From Hordeum vulgare subsp. vulgare (lineage: Eukaryota; Streptophyta; Magnoliopsida; Poales; Poaceae), in the NCBI RefSeq assembly GCF_904849725.1, contig NC_058524.1:552237763-552301762 (forward strand): 64,000 nt of DNA. The letters are read 5' to 3'. The translations under genes were made by a program, and so were the position numbers. Every line of letters begins with the position of its first letter. Position 1 is the first letter of the stretch. Below the pieces are notes generated by a model. That model made no database searches. It was given only the letters and a program-made list of their open reading frames with translations, and had not been told where the DNA came from. This document shows positions 47,862-60,086 of the stretch, in pieces.

Positions 47862-50062
47862 GTCAATAATTTAAATCTGAACTACAAATACATGGTCCAG
47901 TAAATAAAAATGTCTAGAAAAATCATACATGTGTCCTTGGGTGCATGTTTAAGTCCCATGCAAGGAATGGGAATGGATTACAACTGTATCAGTATCCTGG
48001 CTACGCCTCAAACAGCGGGAATCTTAGTTTTTATGTCCCCGTAAATCCAAAACTCACCAAAAAATCATGAAAGTTGGTATGGTGTCACAACATGGCACGT
48101 ATATGTCATGGAAAAAGAATTGTCCAATTTGGGCCAATCATTATTACAAACCTCTTACAAACCGGAGCCTATCACAAGAACAATCGTGGTTTCGATAGGG
48201 AAACGTGCCCCCTCTTGTGGGCGAAATGTTAATTGCTGCCTCTTCTCACCTTGTATTTTTTTACACGCAACATGGAAAACCTTGAGATTTGTGCTAAAAT
48301 TTGAAATTATTCAGGGTTCGTTTGGCCTTTTTTATACATTAGTTGAGTTTTATAGGCATTTAATGTCCATAATTCAAATAAAAACTACAAACACATGCTT
48401 GAGTGCATTAAAATGGCTAGAAAAATAGTACATGTGTTCTTGGGTGCAGGTTTAATTCCCTTTTAAGGAATGGGAATAGATTACAACCGTCTCAATTACC
48501 TGGCTCGGCCTCAAACACTCGGAATATTGGTTTTTATGTCCCTGTAAATCAAAAACTTACCAGAAAATCATAAACTTGGTATGGTGTCGCAACATGGCAC
48601 ATATATGTCATGGTAAAAGAATTGTCCAATTTGGGCCAATATTTATTACAATCCGGAGTTAATCGCAAGAACCCTCGTGGGTCGGATAGGGAAAAGTGCC
48701 CCCTTCTGGGCGAAACGATAATTGCTGCCTCTTCTCACCTTGTATTTTTTTCTACATGCAACATGGAATAACATGAGATTCAGGGTTTGTTTGGCCTTTT
48801 TAATACATTAATTGAGTTTTCTAGGCATTTAATGTCCATAATTAAAATCTGAACTACAAATACATGCTCGAGTGCATCAAAGTATCTAGAAAAATTGTGC
48901 ATGTGTCCTTGGGTGCATGTTTAAGTCTCAAGCAAGGAATGAGAATGGATTACAATCGTATTAGTGTCCCCACTCAGCCTCAAACAATGGGAATCTCGGT
49001 TTTTATGTCCATGTAAATCCAAAACTCACTAGAAAATCATGGAACTTGGTACGGTGTCACAACATGGCACATATATGTCGTGGTAAAAGAATTGTCCAAT
49101 TGGGGCCAATTTTATTACAAACCGCAGCTTATCGTAAGAACCCTCGTGGGACCGATAGGGAAACATGCCCCTTGTGTTTTTCCTACAGGCAACATGGAAC
49201 AACATGATATTTGTGCTAAAATTTGAAATTATTCAGGGTTCGTTTGGACTTTTTATATGTTAATTGTGTTTTCTAGGTATTCAATGTCCATAATTCAAAT
49301 CTGAACTACAAATACATGCTCGAGTGCATTAAAATGGCTAGAAAAAAAGTACTTGTGTCCTTGGGTGCATGTTTTAGCCCCATGCAAGGAACGATAATGG
49401 ATTACAGCCGTATCAGTGTCCTGGCTCGGCCTCAAACACTAGGAATCTCGGTTTTTATGTCCCTGTTAATCCAAGACTTACCAAAAAATCATGAAACTTG
49501 GTATGGTGTGACAACATGGCACATATATGTCGTGGTAAAAGAATTGTCCAATTTGGGTCAATCTTTATTACAAACCTCTTACAAACTCGAGCTTATAGCA
49601 AGAACCCTCGTGGTTCCGATAGGGAAACGTGCCCCCCTAGTGTGAGAAACGATAATTGCTGCCTCTTCTTGCCTTGTATTTTTTTCTATAGGCAACATCG
49701 AACAACATGATATTCGTGCTGAAATTTGAAAATATTCTGGATACGTTTGGCCTTTTTATACGTTAATTGAGTTTACTAGGAATTTAATGTCCATAATTCA
49801 AATCTGAATTACAAAGACATGCTCCAGTCCGCCAAAATGGCTAGAAAATAGTGCATGTGTCCTTGGATGCATGTTTAGGTCTCATTGAAGAAAATGGAAT
49901 GAATTACATAGGTCTCGTCATCCTGAAACATTGAGAATCTTGGTTTATATATCCCAATAAATCAAAAATGCACCCAAAAATCATGAAACTTGGCATGGTT
50001 TCATGACAAGGCACAAATATGTTATGGTAAAAAGATCATCCAATTTGAGACAAGGCACGCAC
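47862..50062. repeat. Tandem array, ~4.5 copies, units 503, 469, 452 and 503 bp
   Basis: Copies begin at 47862, 48365, 48834, 49286 and 49789, each at a GTC(C)ATAATT-AAATCTGAACTAC-like phrase. The last copy fades near 50060. Shared landmarks are CTAGAAAAAT..., CTTGGGTGCATGTTTAAG, ACTTGGTATGGTGTCACAAC, and CCAATTTGGGCCAAT. Unit length varies by indels. The frames in it are repeated copies of each other and not genes. It lies next to the CACTA-like region, and CACTA elements of Triticeae often hold such arrays, so it may belong to that element. Confidence 0.88.
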
Positions 50063-50696
50063 ATTAATACCCAACACAGTTATTTGGAACAAGTAGCTGA
50101 CACGTTACTATCGCAAACGGTTGTATAATGTGAACCGTGTATTTTCCTATACCGATTTAAGTGCGTCCAAGCGTCCCTATTTTATTTGGAGAGTATTACC
50201 TCAATCCTGGTTCATTGTTCCTCTTTGTATTTTGTGCAAAAAATTAACCATAGTCGGTGGCGTGCATGCAATTGTTTGATTTGACGGGATGAGCGGGAGC
50301 AGTCTGCCGTGCAATCTCGACGGGACACGTGCGAGTAGTCCGAGCTGCTATTTAACATGGGGTTAATTAAAGAACCTGGACGGAGGTTGTTTGCTTGTGA
50401 TCCCATGACCCCGCTCAATGTTAAGCATTTGATTTGTTCATGCCTCGCTGAGAACGTGATTTTAGCTTGTTTCCAACTCGTATCCCGGATAATTTAAAAT
50501 GCCACATGCGGCAACGGATAATACGACGAGATAATAAAATGACAATGGATAAGACGAGGACAAATTTATGATGGCGCGAATAATAATTGTCTTACATATT
50601 CGGGATGATGTTAAATGCCACACGAGGCAAGGCACGAAAGACACAGGGCCCAAATAAGAAGGAAATCATACACAACTATCTGGGTCGTTACTGTCT

Positions 50697-52643
50697 CTAC
50701 TCCTCTATGGATCCCCCCGCGACGAGTTCTTCCAGCTCCCTCTTCAGATCATCACGACTTTTCTTGATAGCAGCCACATATTCCTCCACCTCCTGCTTGC
50801 GCTCGATGCGGAGCTACCTCAAGTCACCCACAAGTTCCTCAACGACTACTTTTAGTGTCATTCCTGAGGCACTTCTCTGCTCATGCAACTTCTTTCAGTC
50901 GGCGGCCTCCTCCTCCTTCTTGGTGAGCTCCTTGAGGATCTTTGCATTGTCACCCATGAATTGCATGACAAGGCCACTCGCCTTCTCAGCCGAGGCATCC
51001 CTAATCTTAAGCAGCTTCACCAATCTGTCGAGCACCTCCTCCTGCATAATTAGGCTAGTGAGAGTAGCATCGTTGATGGCCAAGGACTTCAGCACCGCCA
51101 TTTCTTCGCGTTCATCGATGCAGAGAGTGCACTTGCGAGAGCCCTTGCCTGCCGGTGAGAGCTCGTTTGAGGGCTCCGCGGGATGCCAGGTGATACGTCT
51201 CCATCGTATCTACTTTTCCAAACACTTTTTACCCTTGTTTTGGACTCTAATTTGCATGGTTTGAATGGAACTAACCCGGACTGACGTTGTTTTCAGCAGA
51301 ATTGCCATGGTGTTTTTTTCCCAGAAATAAAAGTGCTCGGAATGACCTGGAAATTTACGAGGATTTTTTGTGGAATATATAAAAATACTGGTGCAAGAAT
51401 CACCTAGAGACGTGGAGCCAGGAGCCCACAAGCCCAGGAGGCGCGCCCCCTTGGTCGCGCCTGGTAGGCTTGTGAGCCCCTCGTGGCTCCGCCGCCTCCA
51501 ATTCCAGCTCTATATATTCTCTCTCGCCCGGAAAAAATCAGAGAGAAGAGTTCATCGCGTTTTACGATACAGAGCCGCCGCCACCACCTGTTCTTCATGT
51601 GGAGGGCAGATCTGGAGTCCGTTCTGGGCTCCGGAGAGGGGGAATCGACACCTTCGTCATCACCAACCATCCTTCATCGCCAATTCCATGATGCTCTTCA
51701 CCGTTCGTGAGTAATCTCATCGTAGGCTTGCTGGACGGTGATGCGTTGGATGAGATCTATCATGTAATCGAGTTAGTTTTGATGGGGATTGATCCCTAGT
51801 GTCCACTATGTTCTCAGATTGATGTTGCTACTACTTTGCTATGCTTAATGCTTGTCACTAGGCCCGAGTGCCATGATTTCAGATCTGAACCTATTATGTT
51901 TTCATCAATATATGTGTGTTCTTGATCCTATCTTGCAACTTGTAGTCACCTACTATGTGTTATGACCCGGCAACCCCGGAGTGACAATAGCCGGAACCAC
52001 TCCCGGGGATGACCATAGTATGAGGAGTTCATGTATTCACTATGTGCTAATGCTTTGTTTCAGTTCTCTATTAAAAGGAAACCCTTAATATCCCTTAGTT
52101 TCCATTAGGACCCCACTGCCACGGGAGGGATGGACAATAGATGTCATGCAAGTTCTTTTCCATAAGCACGTATGACTATATACGGAATACATGCCTACAT
52201 TACATTGACGAACTGGAGCTAGTTACATATCTCCCCATGTTATAACTGATACATGATGAATGTCATCCGATATAATTATCCATCACCGATCCAATGCCTA
52301 CGAGTTTTTCCTACTGTTCCTTGCTACGTTACTTTACCGCTACTGTTGTCACTGTTGCTACTGTTACTGTTGCTACCATTGCTATCACGCTACCATGATA
52401 CTGAAACTTTGCTGCAGATACTAAGTCTTTCAGGTGTGGTTGAATTGACAACTCAACTGCTAATACTCGAGAATATTCTTTTGCTTCCCCTTGTGTCGAA
52501 TCAACAAATTTGGGTTGAATACACTACCCTCGAAAACTGTTGCGATCCCCTATACTTGTGGGTTATCACCAGGACATATTTGCTGTGTCTGCCGCACAGC
52601 GGCGAGGCCTCTCTAGTGCTTCCACGGCTTTGGTCTTTGCTCC
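50697..52643 (-). pseudogene. Coiled-coil ORF split by a solo LTR
   Basis: On the minus strand a frame begins after a stop near 52644, runs to the solo LTR, and resumes beyond it in the same phase. If the LTR and one copy of CCAGG are discounted, the frame continues without a shift. The readable middle part has K-C-T-L-C-I-D-E-R-E-E-M-A-V-L, then LTSLIMQEEVLDRLVKLL and ILKELTKKEEEAAD. It ends with a Lys/Glu-rich coiled coil up to TAG at 50697-50699. Two in-frame stops (after A-A-D, and in D-L-R-stop-L-R) interrupt the tail. I do not recognise the function. It resembles C-terminal helical regions of transposon-associated or NAM-associated plant proteins. Confidence 0.55.
51191..52568 (+). mobile_element. 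Solo LTR of a Gypsy element (1378 bp) with perfect CCAGG duplication
   Basis: It starts TGATACGTCTCCATCG and ends TTGTGGGTTATCA, flanked by CCAGG at 51186-51190 and 52569-52573. TATA-like CTATATATTCTC lies near 51510. The LTR family differs from copies A-D (only the first ~20 bases are alike). A perfect duplication and no internal domain mean a complete element inserted and then recombined to one LTR. Confidence 0.93.
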
Positions 52644-52689
52644 CTAGTTATATGTCGACCCAAAACTCCTCCTACCGGTCATAGCGGAA

Positions 52690-53100
52690 CGACTTGACAG
52701 GAAAGACATGTTTTGTGTGTGATGAGGAGAGGAAATGAGAAGTAATTTTCGAGTGGGTAGTTTTTATAGCCCGGTGCTAAGTGCGAACACATTTAGGTTT
52801 GATCGGTGTGAATAGATTTGCAATTACTTATTGCATGGTAATCTGGAATGTGATGAGAAACAAGCTCAAAATTTATTGATGGTTCTGGGCTTGAAGCCCG
52901 AAATACACTTTCATATGGCTATGTTCAACTACTATATGAAATAATTATGCATGTGCTTGCTCACCGTTTAGGCGGACGCGACGTGTTCTTCTTGCGTCCC
53001 TCCGCATGCTCTGCTCGCCGTTTAGGCGCCAAGGCACGCTCGAGTCACGCCTCTCCGTGCGTGCTGTGCTAGTGGTTGGGAAAGGCTCACAACCCATCTT
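52690..53100. other. Unassigned stretch inside the CACTA-like region
   Basis: No gene is seen. It contains two near copies of CGTTTAGGCG (52965-53030) in a GC-rich patch. Confidence 0.35.
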
Positions 53101-53386
53101 GTTAAATTGAAACATTTCTGTTGTGTTCCCTAATAAAAAGCAGTTCCTCCGAGTGAACCGTATGACACTCTACCAACGGTTGGGGCCTGCCCACGATCAC
53201 GTTCGGGGATCCATATGCATGCGATTGAGCCATGGGCATCGGCCCGTGCCGGTTTTCGAGGATGTCCGACCCCCATTTATACCCGTGGACATTAACCATA
53301 GTATCTTCACGCTTTCAATCATGTGACACAACACAATAAGCACACCCTCGACGACGCATACAGAGAGGATATCAAGTGGCACTGCA

Positions 53387-54070
53387 ATGGAGTTCGGCGT
53401 GCATCTTCTGGAGACCCACATGCAGAAGAAGGGCCTCATGATGGTGTACACCAACGACCCGGTCATGGTGGAGGACTCCATCAACACTATGGAGCGGTTG
53501 CTTGCTGAGGATGACAAGTACAATGTGGTCAGCTTCGAACTAACTTACACTGGTGGTCGTGTCAGGCATGATCAGAAGGTTGTCGTCGCCTAGTTGTGTG
53601 TGCACCATCATGTCCTCCTGTATCACTACTGCCTGGCCACAGTGCCTTGCGAGCATTTCACTAGGTTTGTCAATAGCCCCGATTACAGTTTCGCTATGGT
53701 GGATACCACCAATGATTGGATGGTGCTCAAGACTGCGGGCTTGGTCTACTAGAAGCTTGTCGACATCCGTGGCCACTACAAGATCTGGGGCAGCAAGAGG
53801 GACATGGACTCCCATGTTGACCTGGCCGAGGCCATCATCGACCTCTACTACGGAGGCATCAAGGCTGAGTGCGACAAGAACAAGCTTGTCTCGCACATGG
53901 CCTGGGTGAAGAGATTGGATGAACATCACCTCCAGACCGCGACCAAGGAAGCGTACACATGCTACAAGATGTTCACATGGATCATTGACATGAGGAACTG
54001 CCTCCTACCTGAATACATCAAGGGATCGAGCCAGAGCCAGAGCGGTGGCGGCAAGCGTCATGGGAAGTAG
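53387..54070 (+). pseudogene. Captured 3'-5' exonuclease-like gene (DEDDy type), two in-frame stops
   Basis: One continuous frame of 228 codons has TAG at codon 69 (53591-53593) and codon 122 (53750-53752), and its final TAG is at 54068-54070. The content resembles the RNase D/WRN-type exonuclease domain: V-V-S-F-E-L-T-Y-T-G-G-R (exo I, residues 47-58), V-D-T-T-N-D-W (exo II, Asp110), D-I-R-G-H-Y-K-I-W-G-S-K, and H-H-L-Q-T-A-T-K-E-A-Y (exo III). Compared with the family pattern, exo I has Glu51 and Thr53 where Asp and Glu are expected, and exo III has Thr184 and Glu188 in place of Tyr and Asp. So even without the stops it would hardly be active. It lies between CACTA-like subterminal repeats, which suggests gene capture. 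The true start may be upstream of the ATG at 53387. Confidence 0.7.
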
Positions 54071-54289
54071 ATGATGTGTTGATCGTTTCCCATCCTCACT
54101 TTGTGCCAAAATATTTATACTTTTAGTAGGCTAAGTTTATTATACATGTAATAGTGTATTGAGGTGTGCGCCAATGTTATGTGTGTAGTCATTTGTGTAT
54201 TTGGATGCTTAATTAGGTTATGCAGTCATGTTGTTATTTGGATGCTTAACTAGTTTGCATTTTGCAAAGTTTTTTCTACACACAGAATC

Positions 54290-54680
54290 GCACAAGAATT
54301 AATGGTAGTAACCGTCTGTGTTATATTTCCTCATCGCAAATCATTTGTGTTCTTTTGGCTCATCGCAAAGAGTTCATCTATGTGAACTGTCTGCTGCATA
54401 TCACACCCATCTTGTTAAACTGAACAGTTTATGTTGTGTTTCCTAACCGAAAACAGTTCGTCTGAGTGAACCATATGTCGTATATCGCACACACCTCGAT
54501 CTGGCTTGCCATTTCTGTTGTGTTGCGTAATCACGAACAGTTCATACGAGTGAATTGCATGTCGTATAATGCACACACCTTCATATGGTTGCCCGTTTTG
54601 GTTGTTCCGCCTCATTGCAAACAGTTCATTGGAGTGAACCGTCTACCACGATCGCACATGCAACTCTAATCTTAACCGTG
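54290..54680. repeat. Subterminal repeats of the CACTA-like element
   Basis: Four to five degenerate units of about 65-80 bp share 'tcgcaaacagttcat', 'gagtgaaccgt' and 'tatcgcacac'. Such arrays near the ends are typical of CACTA elements, where transposase binds. Confidence 0.6.
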
Positions 54681-55044
54681 TTTGATTTCTCCACCATCGC
54701 AAAAAATTTGCATCTTTTTTGACGGGATTTTTACAGCACCGTTTGTGATTAATGCATCACACACAGTTTCATTGAAGGGTCTGTGATCGTTGTGTCACGT
54801 TTGGACCATCCTGCAGTAGTTGTGGTGGGACCTTGCAGTCCTTGTTGTGCTTCTCCTTGACCGTGGAGTCAACCCTAATGGAAGTAGTGTCATCGGAGGA
54901 GGCCATAGCTACGAAATCGTGTGTCGATGTTAACACCTTGCATCACACAATTAAAAATAACATAAGAATAAAACATCAAAGACTACTTGTAAGAAAAAGG
55001 CAATTTTTGATGGGCACTCTATGAGGGATATTTAGACTTTCGGT

Positions 55045-55343
55045 GATGGTCAAGCTGGGCGAGTCCATCATGCGTGACAAATGTATACCACATGATGAGC
55101 TTGCACAGATTGGCCCGATAAAAGTTGATTTTCTTCCTCCAAGAACAACTCTCATCGACACTCTCTCACATATATATGATGGACACCTCTCTCATGGTGG
55201 TATATATGGTGGACACTCTTACGGGTATTTTGACTTCCAGTGATGGTCAAGTTGGGAGAGTACAGCGTGACAAATGTATATCAGAGGATGAACTCACCCA
55301 AATTGACCGCCATCCAGAAAAGTTGATTTTCTTCCTCCAAGAA
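55045..55343. repeat. ~100-bp direct repeat, period 197 bp
   Basis: GATGGTCAAG(C/T)TGGG...CTTCCTCCAAGAA occurs at 55045-55145 and 55242-55343 with scattered changes. Confidence 0.85.
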
Positions 55344-55589
55344 TAAATAGTATCGACTATCGGTGATGGTCGCTCTTCCTCTGCTCCTCCTGCTTTACAA
55401 AGATCACACAACAGGAACAAAGAAAGCATGACCCCCGACAACAACAACCGGTAGCATTCCTGTGAAAAGTCTCTTATCTGTCAAGATAATTAAAGACGAA
55501 TACATACAAACTACTACCAAAATCAATATGTAAAAAGTAATACAAAATTGACTAGTTACAAACTACTACAAAATATAGTACATAAAAAC

Positions 55590-55735
55590 AACTACAAAAA
55601 ATTACACATTCATCCATAGCGTTCATCCAAGAAAACATCTACCATAGATTTATCTAGCATTCATCTAACATCTAGCAAACATCTAACATCTAGCATTCAT
55701 CTAACATCTAGAATCTAGCATTCATCCAAGCTCAC
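55590..55735. repeat. Low-complexity repeat of CATCTAACATCTAGCATT
   Basis: Short overlapping copies of 'attcatctaacatctag' occur, four to five in about 100 bp. Confidence 0.75.
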
Positions 55736-56011
55736 CAAATAAGAACCGGGTGCACCGACGAGTAGGGAGGGTGCCGATGAGGAGGGGGAATCGGTGAGGG
55801 GGTGAGATGGGGAGGAGGGGGTGGATGCACCGCATGGAGGGTGTGGGGAGCCGGTGGGGAGGGCGCCGACGTGAAGTGGGGCTGGCGGGTAGAGGATGGC
55901 GCCAACGGGTATGGGGGCGTAAGTGAGGAGGCCAGTCGGTGGCGGGTGGAGAGACAAATGACAAAATCCTGATGGGGAAGAAACTGAAGTGTCCCACAGA
56001 ACTTAAGCCTG

Positions 56012-56117
56012 GATCTAGGGTTCACCATTTACCGATGGTTCCGCTCGATAAAGGTCAAACCCTAGATCTAGGGTTCACCTTTTACCAAGAGGGACGCTCG
56101 GTAAAGGCCCCACATAC
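56012..56117. repeat. 53-bp direct repeat with TTTACC...GGTAAA symmetry
   Basis: GATCTAGGGTTCACC recurs at 56012 and 56065. Each is followed by TTTACC and later CTCG(A/G)TAAAGG. This inverted TTTACCGA/TCGGTAAA pattern is known from some plant CACTA-type termini, so this may be a transposon remnant. Confidence 0.55.
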
Positions 56118-56330
56118 CAAGAGCTACTCTGTGAAAAAGTCCATGAAACCCTCCACACATATCACAAGGACATCACAAAGGATTTTCCATACAATTTAGA
56201 GGCATGATTTCATGCGCTTCTTTGCAGATCTGCAATTTCCGACACTAAAACCTTAGCAGAGCAATACATGTCTCAAATATTGCACGCAGTTCCAAAAGAT
56301 GCAGGGTTCTAACATGTGTCATGTGATGGT

Positions 56331-56587
56331 TGTTAGAAATATGCCCTAGAGGCAATAATAAATTAGTTATTATTATATTTCCTTGTTCATGATAATCGTT
56401 TATTATCCAGGCTAGAATTGTATTGATTGGGAACTCAAATACATGTGTGGGTACATAGACAACACAGTGTCACTAGTGAGCCTCTAAGGATTAGCTCGTT
56501 GATCAAAGATGGTCAAGGTTTCCTGATGATAGACATGAGATGCCATTTTATAATGGGATCACATCATTAGGAGAATGATATGATGGA
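56331..56587 (+). mobile_element. Truncated Angela-type LTR
   Basis: It starts TGTTAGAAATATGCCC and follows the Angela LTR for about 257 bp to GATATGATGGA, where Gypsy copy D begins. The rest of this LTR is not found on the far side of D. Confidence 0.88.
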
Positions 56588-58135
56588 TGCTACTTCTCAA
56601 ACAACAACGCCAGAAATTGACACGTTGACGGAGATTGGGCTTGCGTTGGTTTTTGCCTTGAAGAGGAAAGGGTGATGCAGCACAGGAGCAGTAAGTATTT
56701 ACCTGAGTTTGAGAACCAAGGTATCGATCCAGAAGGAGGGCCTCGTCAAGTCCAGAGTACCTACGCAAACACAAACAAGCTTGCACCCAACGCTTCAAAG
56801 GGGTTGTCAATCCCTTCAAGATTGTTTGCAAAGTGAGATCTGAAGGCGGAAAGTGCAACGAAGTAAAAATTGTAAGGCTGAAAATATGGTGCGGAGTAGA
56901 CCCTGGGGGCCATAGTCTTCACTAGAGGCTTCTCTCAAAATAGCAAGTATTACGGTGGGTGAACAAATTACTGTCGAGCAATTGATAGAACCGCGCAAAG
57001 TCATGACGATATCTAAGGCAATGATCTAGCATATATGCATCACGTCCGAGACAAGTAGACCAGTACTTTCTGCATCTACTACTATTACTCCACACATCGA
57101 CCGCTATCCAGCATACATCTAGTGTATTGAGTTCATGACGAACAGAGTAACGCTTTAAGCAAGATGACATGATGTAGAGGGATAATCTCAAACCAATGAT
57201 TAAAACCCCATCTTTTTACCCTTGATGGCAACAACACGATACGTGCCTCGCTACCCCTTCTGTCACAGGGTGAGGTCACCGCACGGTATGAAACCAAAAC
57301 CAAGCACTTCTCCCATGGCAAGAATCATAGATCTAGTTGGCCAAACAAAACCCACAACTCGAAGAGAATTACAAGGATATGAAATCATGCATAAGAGAGA
57401 TCAGAAGAAACTCAAATAAGATTCATAGATAATCTGATCATAAATCCACAATTCATCGGATCTCGGCAAACACACCGCAAAAGAAGATTACATCGGATAG
57501 ATCTCCATGAAGATCATGGAGAACTTTGTATTGAAGATCCAAGAGAGAGAAGAAGCCATCTGGTTACTAGCTATGGACCCGTAGGTCTATGGTGAACTAT
57601 TCACGCATCATCGGAGAGGTCATGGTGTTGATGGAGAAGCCTTCCGTGTCCGAATCCCCCCTCCGGCAGGGCAACAGGACATGCCCCAGATGGGATCTTG
57701 CGGAGACAGAAGCTTGCGGCGGCGGAAAAGTGATTACGATGCTCCCTTGATTTTTTTGGGAATATTTGGGAATTTATAGGCGCAAGATCTAGGTCAGGGG
57801 ACCTCCAGGGGTCCCACAAGCCTGCAGGGCGCGCCCCCTGGCCGCGGGGTGGGGGCTTGTGGGGCCCATGGGGCTCTTCTGGCTTGGCCCTCAAGCTCTC
57901 CGATCTTCTTTCGTTCCAGAAAAAATATTTTTCATGGATTTTCTTCCGTTTGGACTCCGTTTCAAAATCTGCTCTGAAAGGGGTCAAAAACATGGAAAAA
58001 ACAGGAACTGACACTTGGCACTGGATTAATAAGTTAGTCCGAGAAAATAAATAAAAGGCATGCAAAACATCCAAAGTTTGACAAGATAATAGCATGAAAC
58101 CATCAAAAATTATAGATACGTTGGAGACGTATCAA
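56588..58135 (-). repeat. 3' LTR of Gypsy copy D (1548 bp)
   Basis: On the minus strand it starts TGATACGTCTCCAACG at 58135 and ends GAGAAGTAGCA at 56588. Near its end there is an insert of ~40 bp with AATTTCTGGCGTTG that is not in copies B and C. Confidence 0.86.
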
Positions 58136-60086
58136 GCATCCCCAAGCTTAACTCCTGCTCGTCCTCGGGTAGGGAAATGATAAAGAATGAATTTTTGATG
58201 TGGAATGCTACCTAGCATAGTTTTCCTTTGCAACTTCTTTCATGTGGCATGAATATTCAGATCTGTACGATTCAAAACAATAGTTTTCTATTGACATGAA
58301 AACAATAATACTTCAAGCAAACTAGCAAAGTAATCATGAACTTTCAAAATAACAAGGCCAAAGAAAGTTATCCCTACAAAATCATATAGTGTGGCTATGT
58401 TCCATCATCCTCACACAACTAATGTAAATCATGCACAACCCCGGAATTGGCCAAGTAATTGTTTTCGTACTCTTACTTTCTCAAACTTTTTATAACTATC
58501 AAGCAATACATGAGCGCGAGCCATGGATATAGCACTATAGGTGGAATAGAGTGTGGTGGTGGTTGTGAGACAAAAAGGAGGAGATGGTCACACTAACCCG
58601 GCATATCAATAGGCTATGGAGATGCCCATTAATAGATATCAATGTGAATGAGCAGGGATTGCCATACAAGAGATGCACTAGAGCTATAAGTATGTGAAAG
58701 CTCAAAAGGAAAACTAGTGGGTGTGCATCGAACTTGCTTGCTCACGAAGACCTAGGGCAATTTTGAGGAAGCCCATCATTGGAATATACAAGCCAAGTCA
58801 TATAAAAGATTCCCACTAGAATATGGTAGTGATAAAGCAAGAAGCTCTCAATCATGAAGAACATGGTGCTAGTATGAAGCACAAGTGTGGAAAAAGATAG
58901 TAGCATTGTCCCTTCTCTCTTTTCTCTCAATTTTTTTTATTTGGGCACTTAGGCCTCTTTTTTCTTTTCTTTTTTTGTTTTGTTTTTGGGCTCTTTGGCC
59001 TCCTGTTTTTATTTCCTCACACGGGACAATGCTCTAATAATGATGATCATCACACTTTTTAGTTACTCAAAGCTCAAAGATCACAATGATCTAGTATGAA
59101 ATGCCTCCGGTAGTGTACCGGGATGTGCAACGATCTAGTATGATCATGCAACGACAATATGAAAGTGACGACACAAGTCCTTAGACGGAACAGTGGTATT
59201 TGCATGGCAATATATCTCGGAATGGCTACGAAAATGCCATAGTAGGTAGGTATGGTGGCTGTTTTGAGGAAGGAATTTGGTGGGTTTGTGCATCGGCGAG
59301 AATTGCGCTGCGCTAGAGAGGCTAGCAATGGTGGAAGGTGAAAGTGCATCTATACCATGGACTCAACATTAGTCATAAAGAACTCACATACTTGTTGCAA
59401 AAGTTTTTATTGGTAATCGAAACAAAGTGCTAAACGCATACTCCGAGGGGAAGGGTTGGTAGGTGTAAACCATCGCGTGATCCTGACCTCAACACAAAGG
59501 ATGACAATCAATAGATCAATTATGCTCCTACTTCCTAACATAGCGGTTCACCATACGTGCATGCTACAGGAATCACTAACTTCAACACAAGTATTTCTAG
59601 ATTCACAACACCCTACTAACATAGCTTTTAATATTACCGAATCCAAGTCTCAAAACTAATTGAGAGGAATCAAAACTTCTCTTTCTGCTCAATGCACATG
59701 AGGATGGAGGTTTTTGCATCCTCTTTGGGTACCTAGCACATGGGGCTACTTTCATAGCATAAGCCAACTACCAAATCACGCATCGTCGTGCTCTAAAGAT
59801 ATAAGTGAAGCACAAGAGCAAAAGTATCTAGCTCAAAAGATATAAGTGAAGCACTAGAGCAAAAGTATCTGGCTCCAAAAGATATAAGTGAAGCACTATC
59901 AGCATTCTAGCAAAATCACGATGAGTGCATGTCTCTCTATCTCAAAAAGGTGTGTAGCAAGGATGATTGTGACACAACAAAAATAAAAGACTCCTACGAT
60001 ACAAGACACTCCAAGAAAAACACATGTCATGTGGTGAATAAAAATATAGCCCCAAGTAATGTTACCGATGGATTGAAGATGAAAGA

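Larger units (their letters stand above)
50063..54822. mobile_element. CACTA-like DNA transposon region carrying captured sequence
   Basis: The right end has repeated subterminal units with the core 'cagttcat..gagtgaaccgt' (54360-54660) and finishes CCTGCAGTAGT, close to a CACTA terminus read in reverse (CACTACTGCAGG expected, here with an extra base). A related unit lies at 53100-53175, and a weaker one at 50100-50140 (CGCAAACGGTT...GTGAACCGT). The left terminus was not found and no transposase is seen. Non-autonomous CACTA is the best fit, not proven. Confidence 0.5.
54823..56330. other. Unassigned region with direct repeats
   Basis: No convincing gene is seen. On the minus strand a short frame from the ATG at 54906 (M-A-S-S-D-D-T-T-S-I) runs into the CACTA-like end and could be a fragment of an exon; that is weak. 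Features worth noting are the 100-bp direct repeat at 55045-55343, low-complexity 'catctaacatctagcattc' at 55590-55730, a purine-rich block at 55760-55940, and a 53-bp repeat at 56012-56117. Confidence 0.4.

Noticed and set aside
47862..50062. 5S rRNA gene array (similar unit length of about 500 bp)
   Set aside because: No 5S rRNA coding sequence is visible in the units.
47862..50062. CRISPR-like array
   Set aside because: Whole units repeat head to tail with no short repeat and unique spacer pattern, and the genome is a plant.
50587..51264. Plus-strand frame of 225 aa
   Set aside because: Ser-rich antisense of the coiled-coil frame on the minus strand, which has the better protein character.
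52253..52684. Leu-rich plus frame of 143 aa
   Set aside because: It lies mainly in the 3' part of the solo LTR and crosses its boundary; the Leu run comes from a CTACTGTTG-type simple repeat.
53540..53929. Minus-strand frame of 129 aa over the exonuclease-like gene
   Set aside because: Antisense shadow; the plus frame carries the exonuclease motifs.
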